Positions 38,169-47,016 are shown, counted from the first letter of the stretch. The stretch: 64,000 nucleotides of DNA from Paenibacillus sp. FJAT-26967 (GCF_001541095.1 NZ_LMXH01000001.1:1700842-1764841); one strand, 5' to 3'. A program made the numbers and translations. Notes: a model not told the origin generated them from the letters alone.

Positions 38169-38963
38169 ATTAAAATCGTATTTATTGGAGATATAGTTGG
38201 TTCAGTCGGCCGTCAGGCCGTTAAGACGATGGTTCCGAAACTTAAATTGAAATACCCGAATGCCGTATTTATCGCCAATGGCGAGAATGCAGCCGGAGGC
38301 CGGGGAATTACCGCACAAATAACCAAAGAGCTGTATCAGCTTGGCATAGACGGCATTACACTTGGAAATCACACATGGGATCAGAAAGAAATTTTTGATT
38401 TCATTGATGATGAGGTGAAGATGGTACGTCCGGCTAACTTTCCGGAAGGTACGCCGGGTCTGGGATATACGGTCCTCAAAGTGAAAAATCAGGAAATTTT
38501 ACTGATAAATCTCCAAGGTCGTACCTTCCTGCCGCCTATCGATTGTCCATTTAACAAGGTGGATGAGATATTGGAAGAGGCCAAAAAGAAATACAAGTAC
38601 ATTTTTGTTGATTTCCACGCGGAAACGACTTCTGAGAAAATAGCGATGGGTTGGCATCTGGACGGCCGTGTATCCGCAGTTGTCGGGACGCACACTCACG
38701 TTCAGACTAACGATCACCGTGTGCTTCCTGCCGGTACAGCTTATGTAACGGATGTAGGTATGGTTGGACCGAGGGACGGAGTCTTGGGTATGGAGCGTTC
38801 CGCCGTGCTTCGTAAGTTTATTACGCAGCTCCCTGTCCGGTTTGTCGTAGACGAGGGCCAGTGGCATTTTCATGGTGTTGTGGTGGAGCTTGACGACACG
38901 ACGGGCCTCGCCAAGAAAATCGAGCTCATCCGGATCAATGAAGAGGATCTTCTTTTCGAATAG
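38169..38963 (+). CDS. ymdB: YmdB metallophosphoesterase, apparent AUU start
   Basis: YmdB is a calcineurin-like phosphodiesterase that acts on cyclic nucleotides and affects biofilm and sporulation choices in B. subtilis. Conserved metal-site segments are FIGDIVGSVGR, NGENAAGGRG, GNHTWDQ, DFHAETTSEK and GTHTHVQTNDHR. The first in-frame ATG, GTG or TTG is at 38229, which would drop the first 20 residues including the GDIVG metal-binding motif. The frame is open back to a stop at 38160, and the codon where homologues have ATG is ATT at 38169, with AGGGTGA six bases upstream. Starting there gives 264 residues, the B. subtilis length as I recall it. A sequencing error or mutation is the alternative. 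Confidence 0.85.
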   Translation: MKIVFIGDIVGSVGRQAVKTMVPKLKLKYPNAVFIANGENAAGGRGITAQITKELYQLGIDGITLGNHTWDQKEIFDFIDDEVKMVRPANFPEGTPGLGYTVLKVKNQEILLINLQGRTFLPPIDCPFNKVDEILEEAKKKYKYIFVDFHAETTSEKIAMGWHLDGRVSAVVGTHTHVQTNDHRVLPAGTAYVTDVGMVGPRDGVLGMERSAVLRKFITQLPVRFVVDEGQWHFHGVVVELDDTTGLAKKIELIRINEEDLLFE

Positions 38964-39004
38964 TTGTTCCATTGGTTGCACTTGGTTAACGTACCTCACG
39001 GGTT

Positions 39005-39030
39005 AGGAATGTTTGGGCACATGTCCGAAT
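39005..39030 (+). promoter_or_regulatory. Sigma-H-like promoter for spoVS
   Basis: AGGAATG at 39005-39011 and GAAT at 39027-39030 fit the core of the sigma-H consensus RNAGGAWWW-N11-12-RNNGAAT with allowed spacing; the purine positions do not match. B. subtilis spoVS is under sigma-H. Confidence 0.55.
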
Positions 39031-39080
39031 AGGATGAAGAAGGAAAACCTTTATCCAACAACCCAAGGAGGTACTTTTCC

Positions 39081-39341
39081 ATGGAAGTATTAAAAGTTTC
39101 AGCAAAATCCAATCCAAACTCCGTAGCAGGGGCGCTTGCGGGCGTGTTACGGGAGCGCGGAGCGGCCGAGCTCCAGGCCATTGGAGCCGGTGCTTTAAAT
39201 CAAGCTATTAAAGCAGTAGCGATCGCAAGAGGATTTGTCGCACCTAGTGGAGTCGATCTCATTTGTGTACCGGCTTTTACAGACATCGTGATTGACGGGG
39301 AGGATCGCACCGCGATCAAGCTTATTGTCGAGCCGAGATAA
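39081..39341 (+). CDS. spoVS: Stage V sporulation protein S
   Basis: SpoVS is a small Alba-like protein needed for normal spore coat and septation steps. The 86-residue product is almost unmistakable, with MEVLKVSAKSNPNSVAGALA, a central helix ALNQAIKAVAIARGF and the end DRTAIKLIVEPR. AAGGAGGT lies eight bases before the ATG. It has its own sigma-H-like promoter and terminator. The place after ymdB is conserved with Bacillus. Confidence 0.97.
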   Translation: MEVLKVSAKSNPNSVAGALAGVLRERGAAELQAIGAGALNQAIKAVAIARGFVAPSGVDLICVPAFTDIVIDGEDRTAIKLIVEPR

Positions 39342-39380
39342 TTTGAAAGCAATGCCTCAGGGTTGAGCATAAATGAACGG

Positions 39381-39410
39381 GCCTGTTTACACTGTAGACA
39401 GGTTTTTTTC
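39381..39410 (+). terminator. Intrinsic terminator after spoVS
   Basis: CCTGTTTAC and GTAGACAGG arms are followed by TTTTTTT. Confidence 0.85.
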
Positions 39411-39450
39411 GCATCAAATCCGGACAAGCCACACAAATCGGGAGGATCCC

Positions 39451-40389
39451 ATGATTATAGATGCTCATTGCGACGCTTTAATGAAGATGTACCGGAACCG
39501 GAGGCTGGATTTCCAGACTCCTTCTGTAGAACTCGATGTTAATTATCCTTTGATGAAGGCGGGCGGGATAAAAATACAGTTTCTTGCCATCTATTTGCCT
39601 GAGGAGATCCGTACGCCTGGAATAGAACACGTGCTGGAATACGTGGATATTCTCTACCAGAGAATTTTATCGAACCCCGAAATTTGCCTCATCCGGAACC
39701 GTTCGGATCTTAACACTGTGATGAACAGCAGCCGCAAAGGTGTCATTTTGTCACTGGAAGGAGTAGAAGGGCTGCAGGGCAATTTGGGACATTTAAGAAT
39801 TCTGCAACGTTTAGGGCTTAGAAGTGTGGGACTGACCTGGAATTTCGCTAACTGGTCGGCAGACGGCATTATGGAAGCAAGGGGAGGGGGGCTAACAGCA
39901 CGAGGCCGGATGCTGATAAAAGAAAGTAATCACTTGAACCTTATGTTAGATGTGTCCCATTTGTCTATAAAAGGATTTTGGGACCTCATGGAATACCCGG
40001 ATTTGTCTGTATTTGCTTCTCATTCCAATGCCAAATCGGTATGTGAGCATCCGCGGAATTTAACCGATGATCAAATTAAACAGCTTATTAATCAGCAAGG
40101 AATGATCGGGCTGACCTTTGTTCCCTGGTTTGTTCATAAGGCTGATCCCGTAACGATCTCCGATCTGCTTCGTCATCTCGATCATGTATGTGCGCTTGGC
40201 GGTGAAGATTATGTCGGATTCGGTTCTGATTTTGACGGAATAGACCGTTACATAACAGGACTGGAAGATGCAGGCATGTACACCAACCTGGCAAACGAAT
40301 TATGCAAGAGGTACTCGTTAAGCCAGGTTCATAAATTTCTTTCCAGGAACTGGAACAGATTTTTGGAAAGAAATTTGCCCGTTTCGTAG
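39451..40389 (+). CDS. M19-family (membrane-type) dipeptidase
   Basis: The family hydrolyses dipeptides with a two-zinc site. Ligand segments are visible: HxD as H6-C-D8 in IIDAHCDAL, the bridging glutamate in SLEGVEGL, histidines in DVSHLSIKGFWD and ASHSNAKSV, and the aspartate in GSDFDGID. Its 312 residues show no signal peptide, so it is probably cytosolic. The ATG at 39451 has GGAGG five bases upstream; the longer frame begins inside the spoVS terminator. In Bacillus this position has tdh and kbl instead. No terminator is clear after it. Confidence 0.92.
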   Translation: MIIDAHCDALMKMYRNRRLDFQTPSVELDVNYPLMKAGGIKIQFLAIYLPEEIRTPGIEHVLEYVDILYQRILSNPEICLIRNRSDLNTVMNSSRKGVILSLEGVEGLQGNLGHLRILQRLGLRSVGLTWNFANWSADGIMEARGGGLTARGRMLIKESNHLNLMLDVSHLSIKGFWDLMEYPDLSVFASHSNAKSVCEHPRNLTDDQIKQLINQQGMIGLTFVPWFVHKADPVTISDLLRHLDHVCALGGEDYVGFGSDFDGIDRYITGLEDAGMYTNLANELCKRYSLSQVHKFLSRNWNRFLERNLPVS

Positions 40390-40453
40390 CAAACGATCTC
40401 TTTTTGATATGAGTATCATCTAAAAAAGCTATCTTTCCCTTTGTCAAAAACTC

Positions 40454-40482
40454 TTGCAATTTACATTCGGTAGGAATAGAAT
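40454..40482 (+). promoter_or_regulatory. Sigma-A promoter for the 2-oxoacid oxidoreductase genes
   Basis: TTGCAA at 40454-40459 and TAGAAT at 40477-40482 are 17 bases apart. The 220-base gap upstream of the gene is A+T-rich and also holds a second candidate TTGAAA with TATAAC about 35 bases further on. Confidence 0.5.
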
Positions 40483-40611
40483 TTGGGTTAAGCTTGAAAA
40501 AAATTTTTTATATATAACCTATAAGGCAATCATACAAGAATTGTACAGATATGTCTCAAAACGGCTCTATACCAAGGAAGAGCAGCTACCATCAAAAGGA
40601 GTGGACGCAAG

Positions 40612-42363
40612 GTGATTAGTCAGTTATCGTGGAAGATCGGGGGACAGCAAGGGGAGGGGGTAGAAAGTACGGACCGTATTTTCTCGACGGCGCTTAACCG
40701 TCTGGGTTACTACTTATACGGATACCGCCACTTCTCTTCGCGTATTAAAGGGGGACATACAAACAACAAGATCAGAATCAGCACAAGACCTATTCGTTCG
40801 ATCTCGGACGACTTGGACATTCTCGTAGCATTTGATCAGGAAACCATAGACCTGAACTCTCATGAATTGGGCGGACATGGTGTAATCGTGGCCGATGCGA
40901 AGTTCAATCCTACGCTCCCTGAAGGTGTCACTGCGCGTCTTTTCCCCGTACCTATTACCGCTATAGCGGAAGAACTCGGCACGTCCCTATTCAAGAACAT
41001 GGCAGCTTCAGGCGCATCCTGGGCGCTTCTTGGCCTGCCTTTGGACGTATTTAATAAAGCGGTAGAGGAAGAGTTCGGCCGCAAAGGCGCAGCAGTTGTA
41101 GAGAAGAATATCGAAGCGGTACGTAAGGGAGCGGAATCCGTACTGGAGCTTGCGGGCGGTCCTATCAAGGAATTGCAGCTAGACCCTGCGGACGGCAAGC
41201 AGAAGCTGTTTATGATCGGCAACGATGCGATTGCCCTGGGCGCCGTGGCGGCGGGATGCCGCTTCATGCCTGCATATCCGATTACACCTGCTTCGGAAAT
41301 CATGGAATACTTGACCAAAGTCCTGCCCAAATTCGGCGGTGCGGTTATTCAGACCGAAGATGAGATTGCAGCCTGCACAATGGCTATTGGCGCAAACTAC
41401 GGCGGCGTACGTGCCATGACTGCTTCGGCAGGTCCCGGACTATCCCTGATGATGGAAGCGATCGGCCTGTCCGGAATTACAGAGACGCCTGTCGTCATCG
41501 TGGATACGCAGCGTGGAGGTCCAAGTACAGGGCTTCCGACTAAGCAAGAGCAAAGTGATCTTAATGCTATGATTTATGGAACTCATGGTGAGATCCCTAA
41601 AGTTGTGCTTGCTCCAAGCACAATCGAAGAATGCTTCTATGATACAATCGAAGCGTTCAATATTGCGGAGAAGCTGCAGCTTCCCGTTATCCTATTGACT
41701 GATCTTCAGCTGTCACTCGGTAAGCAATCCTCCGAGGTGCTGGATTATAATAAAATTGTCATTGAACGTGGTAATCTGGTCGATCAGCCTGAAGCTGCCG
41801 AAGACGCCAAGCAGCTGTTTAAGCGGTATGAATTTACAGCTAACGGCGTATCTCCGCGTGTTCTGCCGGGTGTAAAGAATGGCCTGCACCATGTCACCGG
41901 TGTCGAGCATGATCAGGAAGGCCGTCCTTCCGAAAGCCCGGTGAACCGCAAAAAGATGATGGATAAGCGTCTGGAGAAGCTGAATCATGTAGAAGTGACG
42001 AACCCGATTGTGGTGAACGCTCCTCATGAGGAACCCGATGTCCTGATCATCGGCATGAGCTCTACAGGCGGAACTATCGAAGAAGCAAGAGTGAGACTGG
42101 AGCAGGAAGGTTTGAAGACGAGCCATATCCATGTCCGTCTGCTGCATCCGTTCCCGGGTGAAGCCCTGAAACCTTACCTGGAGAAAGCCAAAAATGTAAT
42201 TGTCGTAGAAAATAACGCGACGGCTCAGCTTGCCAACCTGATTAAGCTGAATGCTGGAAGTGCAGATAAAATTAAAAACATGCTTAAATATGATGGAACA
42301 CCGTTCCTGCCGTCTGAAATTTATCAAGAATGCAAGGAGTTGACTGTAGCATGGCAACATTAA
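40612..42363 (+). CDS. korA: 2-oxoacid:ferredoxin oxidoreductase, fused gamma-alpha subunit
   Basis: The enzyme decarboxylates a 2-oxoacid to acyl-CoA and passes electrons to ferredoxin. The 583-residue chain joins a gamma domain (WKIGGQQGEGVESTDRIFS at the N terminus) to an alpha domain with YPITPASEIMEYL and the pyrimidine-binding region, plus a C-terminal domain II. This fused layout is typical of two-subunit 2-oxoglutarate or branched-chain type enzymes of aerobes. The GTG start has AAAAGGAG upstream. It overlaps the start of the beta subunit. The substrate cannot be fixed from sequence; 2-oxoglutarate is the usual guess for this layout. Confidence 0.9.
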   Translation: MISQLSWKIGGQQGEGVESTDRIFSTALNRLGYYLYGYRHFSSRIKGGHTNNKIRISTRPIRSISDDLDILVAFDQETIDLNSHELGGHGVIVADAKFNPTLPEGVTARLFPVPITAIAEELGTSLFKNMAASGASWALLGLPLDVFNKAVEEEFGRKGAAVVEKNIEAVRKGAESVLELAGGPIKELQLDPADGKQKLFMIGNDAIALGAVAAGCRFMPAYPITPASEIMEYLTKVLPKFGGAVIQTEDEIAACTMAIGANYGGVRAMTASAGPGLSLMMEAIGLSGITETPVVIVDTQRGGPSTGLPTKQEQSDLNAMIYGTHGEIPKVVLAPSTIEECFYDTIEAFNIAEKLQLPVILLTDLQLSLGKQSSEVLDYNKIVIERGNLVDQPEAAEDAKQLFKRYEFTANGVSPRVLPGVKNGLHHVTGVEHDQEGRPSESPVNRKKMMDKRLEKLNHVEVTNPIVVNAPHEEPDVLIIGMSSTGGTIEEARVRLEQEGLKTSHIHVRLLHPFPGEALKPYLEKAKNVIVVENNATAQLANLIKLNAGSADKIKNMLKYDGTPFLPSEIYQECKELTVAWQH

Positions 42364-43217
42364 AAGATTTTCGCAACAACGTAAAGCCTAACTGGTGTCC
42401 GGGATGCGGCGACTTCTCTGTGCAAGCTTCGATACAGCGGGCAGCAGCGAATGTCGGACTGGAGCCGGAACAACTAGCCATCGTGTCGGGTATCGGCTGT
42501 TCCGGCCGTATCTCCGGGTATGTGAACTGCTATGGGTTCCACGGTATCCACGGCCGCTCCCTACCAATCGCACAAGGCCTCAAGATGGCCAACCGCGAGC
42601 TGACCGTGCTCGCTTCCGGAGGCGATGGGGACGGTTTTGCAATCGGGATGGGCCACACGGTTCATGCGATCCGCCGTAACATCGACATGACTTACATCGT
42701 CATGGACAACCAGATTTACGGTCTTACCAAAGGCCAGACATCACCGCGCAGCAGCGAAGGGTTCAAGACCAAGAGTACACCGAGCGGATCGATCGAAACC
42801 GCATTGGCGCCGCTTGAGATGGCTTTGGCTGCAGGAGCTACTTTCGTAGCCCAATCTTTCTCCAGTAATCTTAAGCAGTTGACTCATATTATTGAAGAAG
42901 GAATGAAGCATCAGGGCTTCTCGTTAATCAACGTGTTTAGTCCTTGTGTAACTTTCAACAAAGTGAACACGTACGACTGGTTCAAAGAAAACATCATCGA
43001 TCTGGAAGAAATTCCGGACTATGATTCCAGCAACCGTGTGATGGCTATGACGAAGCTGATGGAAACAGGCGGTATGCTGACAGGTATCATTTATCAAGAT
43101 AAAGTGAAGCCGAGCTACGAGAATCTGGTTCCAGGTTTTAAAGAAGAAGGTCTTTCCAAGCAGGATATGAAAATCAGCCAAGCTGATTTTGACAAATTAG
43201 TTGCTGAATTTAGATAA
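42351..43217 (+). CDS. korB: 2-oxoacid:ferredoxin oxidoreductase, beta subunit
   Basis: This 288-residue subunit binds thiamine diphosphate through GDGDGFAIGMGH and VMDNQIYGLTKGQTSPRS, and carries cysteines in NWCPGCGDFS and GIGCSGR that fit the single 4Fe-4S cluster of two-subunit enzymes. ATG 42351 has AAGGAG 11 bases upstream, within the alpha gene, and overlaps it by 13 bases. The longer frame to 42330 has no better start. A strong terminator closes the unit. Confidence 0.93.
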   Translation: MATLKDFRNNVKPNWCPGCGDFSVQASIQRAAANVGLEPEQLAIVSGIGCSGRISGYVNCYGFHGIHGRSLPIAQGLKMANRELTVLASGGDGDGFAIGMGHTVHAIRRNIDMTYIVMDNQIYGLTKGQTSPRSSEGFKTKSTPSGSIETALAPLEMALAAGATFVAQSFSSNLKQLTHIIEEGMKHQGFSLINVFSPCVTFNKVNTYDWFKENIIDLEEIPDYDSSNRVMAMTKLMETGGMLTGIIYQDKVKPSYENLVPGFKEEGLSKQDMKISQADFDKLVAEFR

Positions 43218-43231
43218 TTCTGTTAAATAAG

Positions 43232-43262
43232 GTGCGCAGCGAGGCTGCGTGCTTTTTTTTTT
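43232..43262 (+). terminator. Intrinsic terminator after korB
   Basis: CGCAGC and GCTGCG arms with a three-base loop are followed by GTGC and a run of ten T. Confidence 0.85.
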
Positions 43263-43347
43263 GGTCAAAAAAGGGTACTATTAATTTATAACATGATAAG
43301 CCTCAGATTCGACATAGAGACGAGCAGAATACAGGAGGATAACACAG

Positions 43348-43917
43348 ATGAAGCAGATACCGATTGGAATTTCCGCAAGGCATATTCATTTAAGTGAAGA
43401 CCACATTCACATATTATTCGGTGAAGGCTATGAGCTGAGCGCGATGAAAGATCTATCCCAGCCCGGTCAATTTGCTGCGAATGAGACAGTAGCGGCAGAA
43501 GGTCCCAAGGGCCGTTTTGATAAAGTCCGTATTCTAGGACCTGCACGTAAAAACTCTCAGCTTGAAATTTCTCGCACAGATGCTTTCACTCTGGGTCTGC
43601 AGCCTCCGGTTCGCGAATCCGGCAATATCGAAGGAACTCCTGGAATTAAAGTGATCGGTCCTAAGGGTGAAGTGGTGCTTGATGAAGGCGTAATCGTGGC
43701 TGCCCGTCATATTCACTTTCATACCGAAGATGCGAAACGATGGGGCATTGAGGACAAGCAGCGCCTGCGGGTGCGCGTGGAGACAGACCGCCCGGTTATT
43801 TTCGAAGATGTCATTGCACGTGTATCCGATCAATTTGCTCTGGATATGCATATCGACACCGATGAAGGCAATGCAGCAGGTCTGAGAACGGGTGATGTTG
43901 GCCTCATCGTAGATTAA
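43348..43917 (+). CDS. pduL: PduL-type phosphate acyltransferase
   Basis: PduL interconverts acyl-CoA and acyl phosphate, and is unrelated to Pta. The 189-residue chain has the two beta-barrel repeats with histidine motifs ISARHIHLS near residue 10 and VAARHIHFH near 120, which bind the two zinc ions. The N terminus begins directly at the catalytic fold with no extension like the encapsulation peptide of microcompartment PduL, so it is probably cytosolic. AGGAGG precedes the ATG. It follows the korAB unit after a terminator; no microcompartment shell gene is in the window. Confidence 0.93.
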   Translation: MKQIPIGISARHIHLSEDHIHILFGEGYELSAMKDLSQPGQFAANETVAAEGPKGRFDKVRILGPARKNSQLEISRTDAFTLGLQPPVRESGNIEGTPGIKVIGPKGEVVLDEGVIVAARHIHFHTEDAKRWGIEDKQRLRVRVETDRPVIFEDVIARVSDQFALDMHIDTDEGNAAGLRTGDVGLIVD

Positions 43918-43945
43918 GAATTGGCGCAAGCAGCATAAATATATA

Positions 43946-43993
43946 GGAGCCTTGGAACAGGGCAGCAAGCCTTGAATCCGGCTCTTTTTTCTT
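43946..43993 (+). terminator. Probable terminator after pduL
   Basis: GAGCC and GGCTC arms close a long imperfect stem-loop and are followed by TTTTTTCTTT. Confidence 0.5.
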
Positions 43994-44021
43994 TGTCTGC
44001 CCGTCATGTGCATGGTATAAT
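43993..44021 (+). promoter_or_regulatory. Promoter for miaB (extended -10)
   Basis: TTGTCT at 43993-43998 and TATAAT at 44016-44021 are 17 bases apart, and TG lies one base before the -10 hexamer. Confidence 0.65.
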
Positions 44022-44065
44022 GAGAGTTATGAGTCTAGCATGGAATACTCAGGAGGAATGATGAA

Positions 44066-45550
44066 ATGACGGTGAAATCCGGTAAATCCGAGAAGGATTT
44101 TTCGATCTATTTTCAACCTCCTTCCTATAAGGATGCGAAAAAGCGCGGCAAAGAAGACATTGAAGTGCTGTATGATTTCAATATTCCGGTAGAGATGAAG
44201 GAGTTCGGCCAGGGGAAGCGGTATATGATCCGAACCTATGGCTGCCAGATGAACGAACATGACACGGAGACTATGAAGGGCCTGCTGGAGCAGCTTGGAT
44301 ATACTTCTACGGAGGACAAACAGGAAGCGGATGTCATTCTGCTGAATACGTGTGCGATCCGCGAGAACGCGGAAGACAAGGTGTTTGGCGAGCTGGGTCA
44401 CCTCAAGCATCTCAAAATCGAGAAACCTCATCTGGTTCTTGGTGTTTGCGGGTGTATGTCCCAGGAGGAGGGCGTTGTCAAACGTATTTTACAAAAACAC
44501 GGCCATGTGGATCTGATTTTTGGAACGCATAATATCCACCGCTTGCCGGCTCTGCTGCACGACGCTTATTTGAGCAAGGAAATGGTCGTAGAGGTATGGT
44601 CCAAAGAAGGGGACATCATTGAGAACCTTCCGAAGAAGCGCGAAGGAATGCGTGCGTGGGTAAACATTATGTACGGCTGTGATAAGTTCTGTACGTATTG
44701 TATCGTTCCTTATACACGGGGGAAAGAGCGCAGCCGCCGTCCTCAGGACGTATTGGCTGAGGTAAGAGATCTTGCCCGTCAAGGATTTAAGGAAGTTACC
44801 CTGCTCGGCCAGAACGTGAATGCTTATGGCAAAGATTTTGAGGATCTGACATATGGCTTCGGTGATCTTATGGATGATATCCGCAAAATCGATGTTCCTA
44901 GAATCCGTTTTACGACTTCGCATCCGCGTGATTTTGACGATCGCCTGATCGAGGTTCTGGCGCATAAAGGGAATCTGATGGAGCACATTCATCTTCCCGT
45001 TCAATCGGGAAGCAGCGAAGTTCTCAAAAAAATGAGCCGGAAATATACGCGGGAACGTTATCTCGAGCTTGTAGGCAAAATCAAAGCGGCGATTCCGGAT
45101 GTAGTGCTCAGTACCGATATCATCGTAGGATTCCCGGGCGAGACGGACGAGCAGTTTGAGGATACCCTCAGCCTCGTCAAGGAAGTTAAGTATGATTTTG
45201 CTTATTCGTTCATTTATTCTCCGCGGGAAGGCACCCCTGCTGCCGCAATGGAAGACAATGTGCCGATGGAAGTAAAGAAAGAGCGTTTGCAGCGTCTTAA
45301 CGACGCAATCGCAACCTATGGCAAGGAAGGCAATGAAAGGCTGCGCGGCCAGATTGTCGAAGTGCTCGTAGAAAGCGAAAGCAAGCGAAATTCCGAAGTT
45401 CTGTCAGGCCGTACCCGTACCAATAAGCTGGTACATTTCACAGGTCCTAAGGAGCTGATCGGATCGTTTGCTCATGTGCTTGTAACTGAGCCTCAAACCT
45501 GGTTAGTCAAGGGCGAGCTTGTTGAAGAACCTTTACAAATATCGATCTAG
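44066..45550 (+). CDS. miaB: tRNA-2-methylthio-N6-dimethylallyladenosine synthase
   Basis: MiaB adds a methylthio group to i6A37 of tRNA. The 494-residue chain has the N-terminal UPF0004 domain with [12 protein letters not shown] and [12 protein letters not shown], a radical SAM domain with [16 protein letters not shown], and a C-terminal TRAM domain. The first 65 or so residues are an extra N-terminal segment, as in Bacillus MiaB. The ATG has AGGAGG upstream. It is followed by ricA, as in B. subtilis. In that species Ric proteins bind an iron-sulfur cluster and help MiaB. Confidence 0.96.
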   Translation: MTVKSGKSEKDFSIYFQPPSYKDAKKRGKEDIEVLYDFNIPVEMKEFGQGKRYMIRTYGCQMNEHDTETMKGLLEQLGYTSTEDKQEADVILLNTCAIRENAEDKVFGELGHLKHLKIEKPHLVLGVCGCMSQEEGVVKRILQKHGHVDLIFGTHNIHRLPALLHDAYLSKEMVVEVWSKEGDIIENLPKKREGMRAWVNIMYGCDKFCTYCIVPYTRGKERSRRPQDVLAEVRDLARQGFKEVTLLGQNVNAYGKDFEDLTYGFGDLMDDIRKIDVPRIRFTTSHPRDFDDRLIEVLAHKGNLMEHIHLPVQSGSSEVLKKMSRKYTRERYLELVGKIKAAIPDVVLSTDIIVGFPGETDEQFEDTLSLVKEVKYDFAYSFIYSPREGTPAAAMEDNVPMEVKKERLQRLNDAIATYGKEGNERLRGQIVEVLVESESKRNSEVLSGRTRTNKLVHFTGPKELIGSFAHVLVTEPQTWLVKGELVEEPLQISI

Positions 45551-45581
45551 GAACGCCACTATAAGAATCGGAGCGTGTACC

Positions 45582-45998
45582 ATGGAGCACTTCACCAACA
45601 CAGAAATGGTAGTAAGGGAAGATATTCTCGCAAAAACAAAAGAATTGGCGCAACTGCTTACGACATCGACTGAAGTGCAATTTTATCAGCAGGCTGAGCG
45701 CCAGATCGCAACCAACGAGCATATTCAGACGTTGATCTCAGCGATTAAGAAAAAACAGAAGGAAATCGTCGCTTTTGAAAAGTTCGATAACGAAGTGATG
45801 GTGAAGAAGATCGAGAAGGAAATTGAAGATCTTCAGGATGAACTCGACAATATTCCCATCGTCAGGGAATTCCAGCAATCGCAAGTGGATATTAACTACC
45901 AGCTGCAATTGGTCATGTCGGTTATCCGGGATACCATTGCGGACAAGATTAATGTAGAAGCAGGTGAAACACCTCCACCTTCTACCTGCAGTGAATAA
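45582..45998 (+). CDS. ricA: RicA (YmcA) / YlbF-family protein
   Basis: RicA forms a complex with RicF (YlbF) and RicT (YaaT) that works with RNase Y in mRNA processing and affects Spo0A activation. The 138-residue product is helical, with REDILAKTKELAQLL and a long C-terminal coiled-coil region ending in VIRDTIADKINVEAG and a terminal STCSE with a cysteine. ATG 45582 has GGAG eight bases upstream; the longer frame starts inside miaB. The adjacent miaB and the distant rny in this window fit the known functional link. Confidence 0.88.
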   Translation: MEHFTNTEMVVREDILAKTKELAQLLTTSTEVQFYQQAERQIATNEHIQTLISAIKKKQKEIVAFEKFDNEVMVKKIEKEIEDLQDELDNIPIVREFQQSQVDINYQLQLVMSVIRDTIADKINVEAGETPPPSTCSE

Positions 45999-46007
45999 TG
46001 CAGCCAG

Positions 46008-46037
46008 AACCGTTCCCTCACCGGGAGCGGTTTTTTA
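46008..46037 (+). terminator. Intrinsic terminator after ricA
   Basis: AACCGTTCCC and GGGAGCGGTT arms with a five-base loop are followed by TTTT. Confidence 0.88.
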
Positions 46038-46090
46038 TGTATTCGAGGTTGAATGAACGTTCCAAGAACGGCTGTGCATTGACATTGAAC

Positions 46091-46111
46091 AAACAATATA
46101 TTAAATTGTTT
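46091..46111. promoter_or_regulatory. Inverted repeat upstream of the DUF2087 regulator
   Basis: AAACAAT and ATTGTTT are perfect seven-base arms separated by seven bases, 20 bases before the regulator start. It may be an operator for autoregulation; this is inference. A TTGACA at 46079-46084 lies just upstream. Confidence 0.45.
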
Positions 46112-46130
46112 ATATAAATATAAACAAAGA

Positions 46131-46916
46131 ATGTGGGTGTTTGTTTTGAAAGATGTTTCGGAATTGTTTTGGAAGGCGTCTACAGATGAAATACAAAAAG
46201 GGTACGTTTATGTGGATAAAGAAGATTCCTTCGTATGTCTAGTTTGCGGGAGAGCTTTTACCAAAGGTATCATTTATCAGGAAGCGGGTATCTTCTACGA
46301 AGCTGAGAAGTTCGCTTCTTTGCATATTATCGCTGAACACGAATCGATGTTTCATTATTTGCTGAATATGAATAAAAAGCTTACGGGTTTAACGGATTTG
46401 CAGAAACAGCTGATTGGTTTATTTCACAGCGGCTTATCGGATAAAGAGATTGTAAAGGAACTGGGTGGCGGCAGCACCTCAACAATCCGGAATCACCGAT
46501 TCACGATGAGGGAAAGAGAGAAGCAGGCTAAGGTTTATTTAGCCCTTATGGGACTGCTTGATAAAAAAGTAGAGAATGGGCGTGACACCTCCTTTATCCC
46601 GGTTCCAAAGACTGCAACGGTGCTTGATGAAAGATTTGCCATTACGGAGCAGGAAAATGAAGAATTTATGAGGACTTATTTTCCGGATGGAGTAGACGGG
46701 CGTCTTACGAAATTCCCTAAGAAAGAGAAGCGCAAGGTAGCGATTCTCCGCCAGCTTATTACACGATTTGAAGCGGGCAAACAATATAGCGAGAAGGAAG
46801 TAAACGAGATTCTCAAAGAAGCCTGGGATGACTATGTAACGCTGAGAAGGTATTTGATCGAATACGGATTTATGAAACGGCTGGATGATTGCAGCGCCTA
46901 TTGGGTTCACAGCTAG
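46131..46916 (+). CDS. DUF2087 transcriptional regulator with zinc-like N terminus
   Basis: The 261-residue product has C36 and C39 with H65 and H70 in a zinc-finger-like arrangement, a LuxR-type helix-turn-helix (LTDLQKQLIGLFHSGLSDKEI, cut here to the key part, about residues 87-125) and a C-terminal DUF2087 domain (VDGRLTKFPKKEKRKVAILR region to the end). DUF2087 proteins are thought to be regulators, sometimes linked to stress, but the ligand is not known. ATG 46131 has no clear ribosome binding site; TTG 46146 is an alternative start. Inverted repeats upstream suggest autocontrol. The gene has no operon partner. Confidence 0.8.
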   Translation: MWVFVLKDVSELFWKASTDEIQKGYVYVDKEDSFVCLVCGRAFTKGIIYQEAGIFYEAEKFASLHIIAEHESMFHYLLNMNKKLTGLTDLQKQLIGLFHSGLSDKEIVKELGGGSTSTIRNHRFTMREREKQAKVYLALMGLLDKKVENGRDTSFIPVPKTATVLDERFAITEQENEEFMRTYFPDGVDGRLTKFPKKEKRKVAILRQLITRFEAGKQYSEKEVNEILKEAWDDYVTLRRYLIEYGFMKRLDDCSAYWVHS

Positions 46917-47016
46917 AGCGCGGATGGGCGGTAAGAATTAAATGAAGCCCAGGAGGGTCAAGAGTGTTTAAATAGGTTAATATTCCTTAGGTTAACAATG
47001 AAGGAGGAATATTCAC

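Noticed and set aside
38229-38963. ymdB starting at ATG 38229
   Set aside because: It would remove the conserved FIGDIVG metal-binding motif and has no ribosome binding site, so I prefer the AUU start.
41713-42360. 215-residue minus-strand frame inside korA
   Set aside because: It is antisense to a well-supported subunit and has no initiation signal.
46979-46996. Direct repeat TAGGTTAA twice as an attachment site
   Set aside because: Only two short copies exist, with no integrase or partner site in the window.
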